Below are positions 15,909 to 24,505 of a DNA stretch of 57,947 nt, piece by piece. The stretch spans positions 1-57,947 of the forward strand of contig JAPPIK010000036.1 in NCBI GenBank assembly GCA_028820655.1, in the 5' to 3' direction. Position numbers and translations under genes: made by a program. How positions within the stretch are numbered: the first letter of the stretch is position 1; each line of letters opens with the position of its first letter. The DNA is from Candidatus Poribacteria bacterium (GTDB taxonomy: Bacteria; Poribacteria; WGA-4E; JAJDTR01). The notes beneath the pieces were generated by a model. That model saw only the letters and a program-made list of their open reading frames with translations. It was not told the DNA's origin and did no database searches.

Positions 15909-17432
15909 ATGTGGCTCACAAATCAGCAAACCAAAAATTTGCAACGCGGATACACAAAGAAAGTCGAATCCCCCGTCCCTACACAGGTGATTTCGAGCGG
16001 GGAGTGCTATCCACCGCCGCAAACACGACAGCAGCTTCAGGTTGAATCGCTGATTCAGGAAAATGCCCAGGTGTATTCTCGTCGCCAAGGCTTGGAGCGT
16101 CAGACCTTTCTGCGCTCTCGCAGCGGGATGGCTAGCGCATTTCTCGCCATGAATCAGGTCTTCGGAGAAGTCTACGACATCCTCCCCGCCGAAGCCGAAG
16201 ATCAGGTTGCCGCCAGCGAACGACATGAAAAAACCGCGGATCAATTCGTCTTTGATGTCCATACCCATCATGTACACGACGATTACAGTTGGGACGGAAT
16301 TCTCTGGCTGCGCGACACTGCCCGCGGAAACAATCAAGCAAAGAAAGCGTGGAATCCGGCACTTGTCGAACTGGATCTTGACCTCAAATACTACAAGTTC
16401 GACTACTATCTCAAGGATATGTTCTTCGATAGCGATACTACGGTTGCCCTGCTCAGCACCTCCCCAGCAGTCGATCCTTACAAGAGGCTTTTATCCGACG
16501 ATCAGATGGTCGCCACCCGAAACCTCGTCAATCGGCTGTCCGGTACGCAGCGAATGTTTGCTCACGGTATCATCTGGCCGAGTGTTCCCGATTACACGGA
16601 GGCGATGGACCGCGCTGCCGCCGAGCTTAAAGTGGATTCGTGGAAGGGTTACACCGTCGGGGACATTCTCGGAGAAATACCGAGTTTTGAAAAGCCCTGG
16701 CGCATGGACGACGAGGAACTTACCTATCCAACCTACGAGAAAGCACGTACGCTTGGGGTCCCGATCATATGTGTTCACAAAGGGGTCTTGCCAATCGAGT
16801 ATGAGACCATTCCAAACTGGCAATTCGCGGCGGTGGACGATGTTGGAAAAGCGGCTCGGGATTGGCCCCACTTGAATTTTCATATCTATCACGCCGGCTT
16901 GAAAATGTGGCGGGACGCGCGTAGCGTTAGTGAAGAGTTTGAACGGACCGGTCGACTCGAGTGGATTGACGAGATGGCTGAGATTCCCGAAAAATACGGT
17001 GTCTCGAACGTGTATGCAGACATCGGGCTTTCGTTCGGCGCCTTGGCTATAACTCAGCCGAGGGTTGCCGCCGTTATGTTGGCCAAATTGATTAAAGGAC
17101 TCGGTGCAGATCACGTCCTTTGGGGCACGGATTCAATCTGGGCGGGTTCGCCGCAATGGCAAATCGAAGCATTCCGACGAATAGAAGTTCCACCGGAACT
17201 TCAGGAGAGGTACGACTTTGAACCGCTAGGTCCTCCAGATGGACCAATAAAAACCGCTATATTGGGGGGCAACGCCGCTCGGCAGTACGGCATCGAACTC
17301 GACTCGAACGGTTGTCCGATTGCAGATTACCGGAATGACGAACTGTCACGCCTTAAAGCCGAGTATTCGGATGCCGGCAATCAGCGCGACAATCTGTACT
17401 GGGGTTGGATACAGAAACAGAAAACCGACTAA
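15909..17432 (+). CDS. Amidohydrolase family (amidohydrolase 2-like) metal-dependent hydrolase
   Basis: The 507-residue protein is a TIM-barrel amidohydrolase. The metal-binding HxH is in VFDVHTHHV (H118, H120). Later ligands appear as H in CVHKG, H in IYHAG and D in WGTDSIWAG. An unusual N-terminal section of about 110 residues precedes the barrel. It includes RRQGLERQTFLRSRSGMASAF, which looks like a degenerate twin-arginine motif followed by a weak hydrophobic stretch. Family members decarboxylate or hydrolyse aromatic acids and lactones; the substrate here is unknown. The start codon ATG lacks a clear ribosome site. A minus-strand SDR gene converges 154 bp downstream. Confidence 0.85.
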   Translation: MWLTNQQTKNLQRGYTKKVESPVPTQVISSGECYPPPQTRQQLQVESLIQENAQVYSRRQGLERQTFLRSRSGMASAFLAMNQVFGEVYDILPAEAEDQVAASERHEKTADQFVFDVHTHHVHDDYSWDGILWLRDTARGNNQAKKAWNPALVELDLDLKYYKFDYYLKDMFFDSDTTVALLSTSPAVDPYKRLLSDDQMVATRNLVNRLSGTQRMFAHGIIWPSVPDYTEAMDRAAAELKVDSWKGYTVGDILGEIPSFEKPWRMDDEELTYPTYEKARTLGVPIICVHKGVLPIEYETIPNWQFAAVDDVGKAARDWPHLNFHIYHAGLKMWRDARSVSEEFERTGRLEWIDEMAEIPEKYGVSNVYADIGLSFGALAITQPRVAAVMLAKLIKGLGADHVLWGTDSIWAGSPQWQIEAFRRIEVPPELQERYDFEPLGPPDGPIKTAILGGNAARQYGIELDSNGCPIADYRNDELSRLKAEYSDAGNQRDNLYWGWIQKQKTD

Positions 17433-17586
17433 CCCCTCTGCACTCTGTCGATTCGTAGATGCCGGATATGCATCGTTTCAGTCATACCGTGCGTCGACTT
17501 CCCAAGCAGCCGTCTCGGCGACTCATAACACCGTTGGATAAAACTTCGGGAGTCTGTGCTCGACTGTCTAGCAGAGGCAATCGCCT

Positions 17587-18423
17587 TTACGGATTCGACG
17601 CGCGTTTCGGAGGTGTGGCCGACACCCCTTCCAAGCCTCCGCTTACCCTCAATACCTCGCCGGTTATCCAAGACGCTTGAGGACTGCTGAGGAACGCCAC
17701 GGCCTGTGCGATGTCGATCGGTTCACCCCATCGTCCTAAAGGGATTGCAGCCCGGATGCGTTCAATCATCTCATCCTCGGTGATGTCCAAGCTTTGACAG
17801 CGCTGTGCCATGTTTTGCCTGTTGAATTCCGTGTAAACGGGACCAGGACTCACGGCGTTCACGCGCACGCCGTAGGCCGCCAACTCAACCGCTAACGTTC
17901 GGGTCAGGCTGATAACTCCTGCTTTCGCAACATTATACGCCGCCACCAGTGCCGCCGGATTCTGACCATTGATCGATGCAACGTTGACGATGCATCCGGA
18001 TTCCTGCTGTTCCATAATGGTCCCGGCAGCCCGACAGCAGTAAAATGCTCCTGTCAATGTGGCGCCAAGTACCCGGTCCCACTCTTCATCACTCAGCGAG
18101 ACGACAGGTGCAACATTCTGTCCGACGCCTGCATTATTCACAAGAATATCCAACCGTCCATGTTCGCTTATCACATCACCAAAGAATTCCGTAACGCTGG
18201 CGCTGTACGTAATGTCCACGTGGGCGGCGTGTACTTTTAAGCCATCTGCCTGCAGACGTGCGGCTTCAGTCCTGCCCTTGTCGAGTTGAAGATCCGCAAT
18301 GATTGCAGTGGCTCCATCGCGAGCGAGTTGCTCGGTTATACCCAAACCCAACCCTTGAGCTCCTCCGGTCACCACCGCAATTAAACCATCAAGGTCCCCC
18401 GTGGATGTCGCACCATTGTTCAT
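17587..18423 (-). CDS. Short-chain dehydrogenase/reductase
   Basis: This 278-residue classical SDR has TGGAQGLG (19-26) for cofactor binding, NNAG at 96-99 and the complete catalytic set S150, Y163 and K167 (YNVAK). The C-terminal SWITGEVLRVSGG segment is typical. It should reduce or oxidise a small alcohol, keto acid or sugar. A GGAGGGAG ribosome site precedes the ATG. It lies 47 bp downstream of the TIM-barrel sugar isomerase-like gene and is probably co-transcribed with it, which favours a sugar-derived substrate. Unlike the SDR at 8526-9332, the active site is intact. Confidence 0.9.
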   Translation of the reverse strand: MNNGATSTGDLDGLIAVVTGGAQGLGLGITEQLARDGATAIIADLQLDKGRTEAARLQADGLKVHAAHVDITYSASVTEFFGDVISEHGRLDILVNNAGVGQNVAPVVSLSDEEWDRVLGATLTGAFYCCRAAGTIMEQQESGCIVNVASINGQNPAALVAAYNVAKAGVISLTRTLAVELAAYGVRVNAVSPGPVYTEFNRQNMAQRCQSLDITEDEMIERIRAAIPLGRWGEPIDIAQAVAFLSSPQASWITGEVLRVSGGLEGVSATPPKRASNP

Positions 18424-18470
18424 GAAACTCCCTCCTAGGATTCAAAAGCCGCCTCAAAATTCACGCCCCG

Positions 18471-19523
18471 TTACTCGCTTAAACCAAGAATCTTTCGATT
18501 GCGTTCAAGATTCACTTCACCGCCCACAAAGTCATCAAACGCCACTTCGGTGGTTTCGATGATTTGATCGGCAATAAAGGGTGCCCCCTCCGCTGCACCT
18601 TGCGCCGGGCTTTTCACACAACACTCCCATTCGAGTGTAGCCCAACCGTCGAAACCAGCCTCCGACAAGAGCGTGAACACACGCCTGAAATCAACCTGAC
18701 CGTCCCCTAGTGAACGGAACCTCCCCGCACGTCCCGTCCAAGGTTGATATCCTCCATAAACCCCCACGCGTCCCGTTGGACGAAATTCGGCATCCTTGAC
18801 GTGAAATCCCCTTATACGCTCTCCATAAATCCTGATGAATTCCAAGTAGTCGAGCTGTTGCAATAGAAGGTGGCTGGGATCGTAATTCAGACACGCCGCC
18901 GGATGATTGTCCGTAAAATCAAGGAACATCTCGTAGGTGGCGCCGTCATAAATGTCGGAGCCGGGATGCAACTCGTAGGCGAAGACAGTTCCGTTCTCAT
19001 GCGCCAAATCGAGTATTGGTCGCCATCGCTTAGCCAACTCCTTGAACGATTCCTCGATAATCCCATCGGGACGCTGGGGCCACGGATAGACCATGTACCA
19101 CGCAAATCCTCCGGACAGCGCCGGGATGACATCGGTGCCCATGTTGACCGAGGCGTGGATGCATTTTTTCAATTCTTCCGTAGCCCATTCGGTTCTGGCA
19201 TCACCCTTTAAGCCTGCCGGGTGAAACACTTCAAACATGACTTCGTAAGCCGGATGCACCGCGAGCACCTGTCCGGCGTGATATCCGCCCAATTCGGTCG
19301 GCTCGAGACCTATCTCTTTAAGTTTTCCCTTATAATCATCACAGTATGCCTTCGATTGCGCCGCCCGATCAAGATCTATAATCCGTATGTCCCACGTCGG
19401 GATCTGTACCCCCACGTATCCCAACCCCGCGACCCATCGTCCAATGTTTTCGATGTTGTTAAACGGTTCCTCATCTCGCATGAATTGGGCAAGCAATATC
19501 CCCGGGCCTTTCATCTTCGGCAT
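18471..19523 (-). CDS. Sugar phosphate isomerase/epimerase-like TIM barrel (AP endonuclease 2 fold)
   Basis: The 350-residue protein shows the metal-binding pattern of the xylose-isomerase-like superfamily: E in FAYELHPG, D/H in LNYDPSHLL, H in GFHVKDAE and the late E in ATLEWE. A substrate-side segment GRAGRFRSLGDGQVDF lies before the last strand. Members isomerise or epimerise sugars, or act on keto-glycosides together with Gfo/Idh/MocA enzymes. The start follows AGGAGAG. It heads a two-gene minus-strand operon with the SDR at 17587. The cysteine pair near ECCVKSP is unusual but not diagnostic. Confidence 0.88.
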   Translation of the reverse strand: MPKMKGPGILLAQFMRDEEPFNNIENIGRWVAGLGYVGVQIPTWDIRIIDLDRAAQSKAYCDDYKGKLKEIGLEPTELGGYHAGQVLAVHPAYEVMFEVFHPAGLKGDARTEWATEELKKCIHASVNMGTDVIPALSGGFAWYMVYPWPQRPDGIIEESFKELAKRWRPILDLAHENGTVFAYELHPGSDIYDGATYEMFLDFTDNHPAACLNYDPSHLLLQQLDYLEFIRIYGERIRGFHVKDAEFRPTGRVGVYGGYQPWTGRAGRFRSLGDGQVDFRRVFTLLSEAGFDGWATLEWECCVKSPAQGAAEGAPFIADQIIETTEVAFDDFVGGEVNLERNRKILGLSE

Positions 19524-19775
19524 GATATTTCCATCTCTCCTATTTGGGTAGGTAGTTCGTACAGTAAATCCAAGAATGTAACTGTTTAGTCCATCGATCT
19601 GGATTTTTCAATCCGGATCGAGCGGGGCGCAGGGAATCCATCGAGTAGGACTGTACATTGTTAATTCCGACTCCCCGAGGCTTCCCTGCCTTGACCGAAG
19701 GTGGGACGCATTGTAACACCATGAACGAAACAATGCACTAATCAGATGCCCAAAAATCATTGATACGCCGCGGCG

Positions 19776-19841
19776 GGTCCGGTTTCCTAACCGAACCGGT
19801 GATCATCCAGCCTCGTAGGTACGGTTTCCAACCGCGCCTAC
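19776..19841. repeat. Double-hairpin repeat, element B, copy 3
   Basis: GGTCCGGTT pairs with AACCGAACC (one mismatch, loop TCCT) at 19776-19797. GTAGGTACGGT pairs with ACCGCGCCTAC (two mismatches) at 19815-19841. The linker ATCCAGCCTCGTAGG matches copy 1 closely. The stem mismatches suggest that this copy is decaying. Confidence 0.8.
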
Positions 19842-20107
19842 CGAAAACTTAGGTACACATGAATGGAATTAACCATAGAAGACTTTGGCAATCTTACGCA
19901 AGCTAGTATATCACCCGCGGCATGTCGTGTCAAACGTGAGCACTGTGGACGAATTGGACCTGCGGCGGACTCCCGTAAAATTCTGCGCTTCTGTATACGC
20001 GTGCCATACAATACACCCACTCCTCGTGATTCAGTCACACACCGGGTTATTTTTGACAAGTAACTTCATCCTCTACAAGATTTTACTTCCTCGCTTTTTC
20101 CCGAATA

Positions 20108-20116
20108 TGTTATAAT
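20108..20116 (+). promoter_or_regulatory. Extended -10 promoter for the 20-26 kb operon
   Basis: TGTTATAAT matches TGnTATAAT exactly. It lies about 245 nt upstream of the first gene of the operon. A TTGACA at 20053-20058 is too far away to be its -35 box. Confidence 0.5.
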
Positions 20117-20360
20117 CGAGTCAAAGCAATTTGGAGTCTTGCGACACAATTATACAGGTATGTTATGACATGCAGCGCCGTCACCGAGCGAGACTATAAC
20201 GCGTGTTGTTCAGACGATCTATACAGGATAATACCTCTTTACGCATAGTTGCAGATAAGCGATTTGTGATAGCTTTCCGAGGCACTTACCAGCCTCGGAC
20301 GTTTGGTCGATTCAAGTAATGATCACTTCCAACGACTTGACGAATTCGAGGGATTAGAGA

Positions 20361-21212
20361 ATGGCAGATCAAAGTTTCAGACTCACGGAACACCAGATTA
20401 ACTTCTACGACGTATTCGGTTATCTTAGTTTTCCCGGACTGGTAGCCGATCGAATAGATGAAATTGTACGAGAGTTCGAAAACGTGTGGGCGGAGCGCGG
20501 CGGCGGGCATTACGGCAAGCCGCATGAAGGCAAAGCCCGTTCATGTATTGTGCCCTTCATCGATCAGAGCGAAGTTCTCTGTACACTGCTTGACGACCAC
20601 CGCATTCTCGCCATTGCCAAAACGTTGCTCGGCGACGATTTCAACTACATGGGAAGCGATGGAAATTTTTATGTCGGCGACACGGGCTGGCACTCCGACG
20701 GCGGACACGGGCCCGATGACCCGATGCACATCAAAATCGCATTCTACCTTGATGTTTTGACCGGTGACACGGGATCGTTACGAGTCATCCCCGGTAGTCA
20801 TCGATTGGGAGATCATTATGCGGAAGCTCTGAGCGGCCAAATCGGGCAGAGCGCCGACCTGTGGGGAATTCACGGACGTGATGTGCCCGCCACTATCTTT
20901 GACACCCAACCGGGAGATGTTGTGCTGTTCAATCATAATTGCAAGCACTCGGCATTCGGCGGCGGCGGTCGGCGGCGCATGTTCACGATGAACTTATGTC
21001 AACGCTACCCGGACGACCGATTGGAAGATCTGCGCAACTACATCAGCGGCGGCGCCCGTTTCTGGGTCGAACGCGCCTTTAGTGAGAAAATGGTGAACAC
21101 AGCTGGGCCCGAGCGGATGCGGCATCTTGAGCAAGTAATGGCGAACGATGGACACCTAGCCGAAATGTCACGCCAAGCACGGGCGAGGATGTCAGAACCG
21201 TCACGCGGTTGA
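20361..21212 (+). CDS. Phytanoyl-CoA dioxygenase (PhyH)-like oxygenase
   Basis: This 283-residue Fe(II)/2-oxoglutarate oxygenase has the HxD motif in WHSDGG (H111, D113), the distal histidine in CKHSAFGGGG (H196) and RRRM for 2-oxoglutarate. PGDVVLFNHN precedes the distal motif. It is a close paralogue of the protein at 14836, sharing GDDFxYxGxDGNxYxGxTGWH. A GAGGGATTAGAG ribosome region precedes the ATG. It is the first gene of a six-gene plus-strand run leading to sugar-phosphate enzymes, and may hydroxylate an intermediate of that pathway or simply be co-regulated. The substrate is unknown. Confidence 0.9.
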   Translation: MADQSFRLTEHQINFYDVFGYLSFPGLVADRIDEIVREFENVWAERGGGHYGKPHEGKARSCIVPFIDQSEVLCTLLDDHRILAIAKTLLGDDFNYMGSDGNFYVGDTGWHSDGGHGPDDPMHIKIAFYLDVLTGDTGSLRVIPGSHRLGDHYAEALSGQIGQSADLWGIHGRDVPATIFDTQPGDVVLFNHNCKHSAFGGGGRRRMFTMNLCQRYPDDRLEDLRNYISGGARFWVERAFSEKMVNTAGPERMRHLEQVMANDGHLAEMSRQARARMSEPSRG

Positions 21213-21255
21213 TTATTTCGTTCCACACATTCATGTCTCATCAGTTATTGTTGTA

Positions 21256-22164
21256 ATGACCCAACAAGAATATACTAACGACAATATCGAAGTTGATTAC
21301 ACGCGCATCGTTGCTGACACCGAGGAGTCAACCCGGTTTCTACCCGGAAGCCCGATCGAGATAATTCGCTCGGTTAACTTCACCGGTCCTCCCGAATATG
21401 CCCTCTTTGACTTCGACGGCACGCTGAGTCTCATACGCGAGGGGTGGATGAATGTGATGATCCCGGTGATGGTCGAGGTTTTGCGTGAAACGGGAACCGG
21501 TGAATCACGTGAGCAGTTGCACAATCTTGTCTATAAGTTCGTGACCGAGCTAACGGGTAAGCAGACAATCTATCAGATGATTCGGTTGAAAGAGGAGGTA
21601 GCGCTACGAGGTGGTACTCCGCTGGATCCGCTTGATTATAAACGTGAATACCACAACCGCTTGATGGAGCGCATAAACTCGCGGCGAGAGGGGCTACGCA
21701 CCGGTCGAACTGCCCCGGGTGAAATGCTTGTTCCGGGAAGCGTTGAGCTACTTAACGGTCTCAAACGGCGGGATGTGCAAATGTATCTTGCCAGCGGCAC
21801 GGACGAGCACTATGTCCGCGAGGAGGCATTGCTGTTGGGGATCGACTCTTATTTCGGGGAAAACATCTACGGCGCCATCGACGATTATCGCTCATTTTCA
21901 AAAGCGCAAGTCATTCGTAACATCCTCGACAATGCAGATGTCGTGCCATCCAAGCTAGTGGGTTTCGGTGACGGCTATGTCGAAATCTTGAACGTGAAAG
22001 AGGCGGGAGGTACAGCGGTCGGTGTCGCGAGCGATGAATCCGAGCGCAGCGGCAAACCCGATGTTTGGAAACGCGAGCGGCTAATCGGGGTCGGAGCCGA
22101 TTTGATCATACCGGACTTTCGCCACCATGAAGACCTCATTGAATACCTCTGGCCGTCGCGTTGA
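21256..22164 (+). CDS. HAD-superfamily phosphatase
   Basis: The 302-residue protein has all HAD motifs: I in FDFDGT (nucleophile D52, general acid D54), II in LASGTD, III lysine in SFSKAQVI, and IV in GFGDGYVEI. An N-terminal extension of about 45 residues precedes motif I. It is a Mg-dependent phosphomonoesterase or related phosphotransferase. In this operon, with PfkB kinase and a GmhA-like isomerase, it could play a GmhB-like or sugar-phosphatase role, although it is not a classical GmhB. No strong ribosome site precedes the ATG. Spacing to the neighbours is 43 and 36 bp, as expected in an operon. Confidence 0.88.
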   Translation: MTQQEYTNDNIEVDYTRIVADTEESTRFLPGSPIEIIRSVNFTGPPEYALFDFDGTLSLIREGWMNVMIPVMVEVLRETGTGESREQLHNLVYKFVTELTGKQTIYQMIRLKEEVALRGGTPLDPLDYKREYHNRLMERINSRREGLRTGRTAPGEMLVPGSVELLNGLKRRDVQMYLASGTDEHYVREEALLLGIDSYFGENIYGAIDDYRSFSKAQVIRNILDNADVVPSKLVGFGDGYVEILNVKEAGGTAVGVASDESERSGKPDVWKRERLIGVGADLIIPDFRHHEDLIEYLWPSR

Positions 22165-22200
22165 TGAGGCCGTTGACCAACCCACATCTCGGAGAAAACC

Positions 22201-23268
22201 ATGAAAGCAGCCGTATTTTACCAGACCAATGTTCCCGTTTCAATCGAGGAACTTGAAATCGAGGCACCGCAAGAAGGCGAAGTCCTGCTTGACATCGTAG
22301 GGGCGGGAGTGTGCCATAGCGATTACCACTTCGTGGATGGCCACGTCAAACGCGAGGTGACGCCTTGGGTCATGGGACACGAAGGCGCTGGCGTCGTCGT
22401 GGAAACCGGTCCGGGTGTGTCAAACCTCGCCCCTGGCGACAAGGTCATTCTTTCGCTTGACGCTATGTGCGGATACTGTCGAACGTGCAGCCAAGGAAGC
22501 CCGGCGCTATGCGAAACGCATCCGGACAACCCCGTCAGCCGTATGAAGAAGGATGGACAGCCGTTTTATCACATTCGTCCCACGTTTGCGGAACAGACTA
22601 TAGCTCTGGCAAATGCCTGCGTCAAGGTGCCGAATGAAACACCGCTTGAGAAAGCGTGTCTTATTAGCTGTGCGGTGATTACGGGCATTGGAGCGGTCGT
22701 AAATAGGGCAAAAGTCGAGGCGGGGTCCGCCATGGTGGTGTTTGGATGCGGCGGCGTTGGCCTTAACGCCATTCAGGGAGGCGTCTTGGCGTCTGCCGGC
22801 AAAATCATTGCCGTTGACAGGGTTCCATACAAGCTGGAGTTAGCGGAACAATTTGGGGCTACTCATTTAGTGAACGCCGACAAAGAAGATCCCGTCCAGA
22901 GAATCAAGGAGATTACGGGCGGCGGAGCGGACTACGCCTTTGAGGTTGTCGGTTTTCCCGCCTTGGTTCGCCAAGCAATCGACTCGGTTCGCCCAACCGG
23001 GACAGCCGTAGTGGTGGGAGTACAGCCGGCGGGACAGGATATTTATGTTGATGGCTGGGACCTTCTGCACGACCGCGCCCTTATGGGCGGTTGGCACGGC
23101 GCCGCCAGAGCCAGAGTTGATTTCCTCTGGCTGCTCGACCTCTACAATCAGGGTAAGATTAAACTTGACGAGTTGATTTCGCGTTATCGACCACTGGACG
23201 AACTCAACGAGGCATTCGATGACATGAACCAAGGAAAGGTAGCGCGCACTGTAATCGTCTTCGACTGA
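22201..23268 (+). CDS. Zinc-dependent alcohol dehydrogenase (MDR superfamily)
   Basis: The 355-residue protein has the catalytic zinc ligands C38, H60 and E61 (GVCHSDYH, MGHEGAG). The structural zinc site has four cysteines, C90, C93, C96 and C104. The NAD-binding motif is GCGGVGLNAIQ. It is similar in pattern to class III or aryl/benzyl alcohol dehydrogenases. A GGAGAA ribosome site lies just before the ATG. Its position between a phosphatase and a sugar kinase suggests oxidation or reduction of a polyol or aldehyde intermediate, but its precise substrate cannot be told from the sequence. Confidence 0.92.
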   Translation: MKAAVFYQTNVPVSIEELEIEAPQEGEVLLDIVGAGVCHSDYHFVDGHVKREVTPWVMGHEGAGVVVETGPGVSNLAPGDKVILSLDAMCGYCRTCSQGSPALCETHPDNPVSRMKKDGQPFYHIRPTFAEQTIALANACVKVPNETPLEKACLISCAVITGIGAVVNRAKVEAGSAMVVFGCGGVGLNAIQGGVLASAGKIIAVDRVPYKLELAEQFGATHLVNADKEDPVQRIKEITGGGADYAFEVVGFPALVRQAIDSVRPTGTAVVVGVQPAGQDIYVDGWDLLHDRALMGGWHGAARARVDFLWLLDLYNQGKIKLDELISRYRPLDELNEAFDDMNQGKVARTVIVFD

Positions 23269-23389
23269 TTGACCTGTAGTAGCATGTTTCCCAGTGCCTC
23301 AGGATGGAAACCTACGATTGAAGCCTGAAAATCGGCGATGCCGAAATATACTGACCACTGGCACCTAACCATCGACCACAGTTTTTCAC

Positions 23390-24505
23390 ATGCCCTTTCC
23401 TCAATTCGATCGTTTCACGGTCCGCATGCAGCCGCTCTCGACAAGGGAGAATAAGAAGAATATCGTTCAAGACCACGTTTCTCCGGAGGCCGTACCAAAC
23501 CGGTTGAGTGCGACGGCACAAGCGCTGATTAGCAAATGCGGCGAGCGAGTGAGAAAAGCGAGGCGGGAAGATCTTCCGGTGATTCTTGCCTTTGGCGCCC
23601 ATGCGATCAAGAACGGACTCGCTCCCGTTTTTCTGAGCCTGATTGAGCGAGGATGGGTCACGCATTTGGCGACCAACGGCGCGGGAATTATCCATGACTG
23701 GGAGTTTGCGTTTCAAGGCAAGAGTTGCGAAGATGTCGAGTTAATGGTGCAGGAGGGACGTTTCGGCAATTGGGAAGAAACCGGGTTCTATATCAACCTT
23801 GCACTGAACGTCGGTGCTTATGAGGGGAAAGGGTACGGGGAGTCAATCGGCGCCCTAATTCAGAACGAAGGGTTAACCATCCCATCAACCGGCGAACTGG
23901 AGCGCTTCATCCAAAATGAGACCGCCAAACAGCCTGAAGCGGCTGCCGCAGCCGCGGACCTGCTTGGAGTGTTGCAGAGATTTGACTTACCAAGCGGTGC
24001 GTTAGAAGTTCCTCATCCGTGGAAACAATTCAGCATCCAAGCCGGGGCGTATCGGCAATGCATACCGTTCACCGGACATCCCATGATTGGACACGACATC
24101 ATCTATAACCATCCGATGAACTGTTGTGCCAGTCTCGGTAGAGCCGCGCAACGCGATTTTTTGACATTCGCCGAAAGTGTTAACCGTTTGGATGGCGGGG
24201 TCTATATTTCCGTCGGCTCGGCAATTATGAGCCCCATGATATTCGAGAAATCGCTCTCTATGGCGCAGAATCTTGCAATTCAAAACGGTGGACACATTGA
24301 CAATCATTTCATTTTAGTGAACGATCTCGCAGAATCAGATTGGGATTGGTCACGAGGCGAGCCACCTGAAGAGAATCCCGCCTATTACCTGAGATATAAC
24401 AAGACATTTAGCAGAATGGGCGGTACGATGCACTATCTGGGTGCGGACAATCGGGACTTCCTACTCGCTCTGTCCCACCAGTTATCGGGGGAGGCTAAAG
24501 TTTGA
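23390..24505 (+). CDS. Conserved protein of unknown function, possibly deoxyhypusine-synthase-like
   Basis: The 371-residue protein belongs to no family I can name confidently. Its core reads VILAFGAHAIKNGLAPV, then VTHLATNGAGIIHDWEFAF, then a Gly/Tyr-rich stretch (GAYEGKGYGESIGAL) and later GGVYISVGSAIMSPMIFEKS. The order of a glycine-rich strand, an NGL turn and a T-NGAG loop faintly recalls the NAD-binding fold of deoxyhypusine synthase, which is a weak analogy. The stop overlaps the TTG start of the PfkB kinase by 3 nt, so the two proteins are probably made in a coupled way. The gap upstream (121 bp) is the largest in the operon, and the ATG at 23390 has no clear ribosome site. Confidence 0.7.
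   Translation: MPFPQFDRFTVRMQPLSTRENKKNIVQDHVSPEAVPNRLSATAQALISKCGERVRKARREDLPVILAFGAHAIKNGLAPVFLSLIERGWVTHLATNGAGIIHDWEFAFQGKSCEDVELMVQEGRFGNWEETGFYINLALNVGAYEGKGYGESIGALIQNEGLTIPSTGELERFIQNETAKQPEAAAAAADLLGVLQRFDLPSGALEVPHPWKQFSIQAGAYRQCIPFTGHPMIGHDIIYNHPMNCCASLGRAAQRDFLTFAESVNRLDGGVYISVGSAIMSPMIFEKSLSMAQNLAIQNGGHIDNHFILVNDLAESDWDWSRGEPPEENPAYYLRYNKTFSRMGGTMHYLGADNRDFLLALSHQLSGEAKV

Larger units (their letters stand above)
19524..20360. other. Divergent intergenic region
   Basis: The 837-bp region holds element B copy 3 (19776-19841) and the extended -10 promoter at 20108-20116. Short open frames exist on both strands, but none has a ribosome site together with a plausible protein composition. 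Confidence 0.6.
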
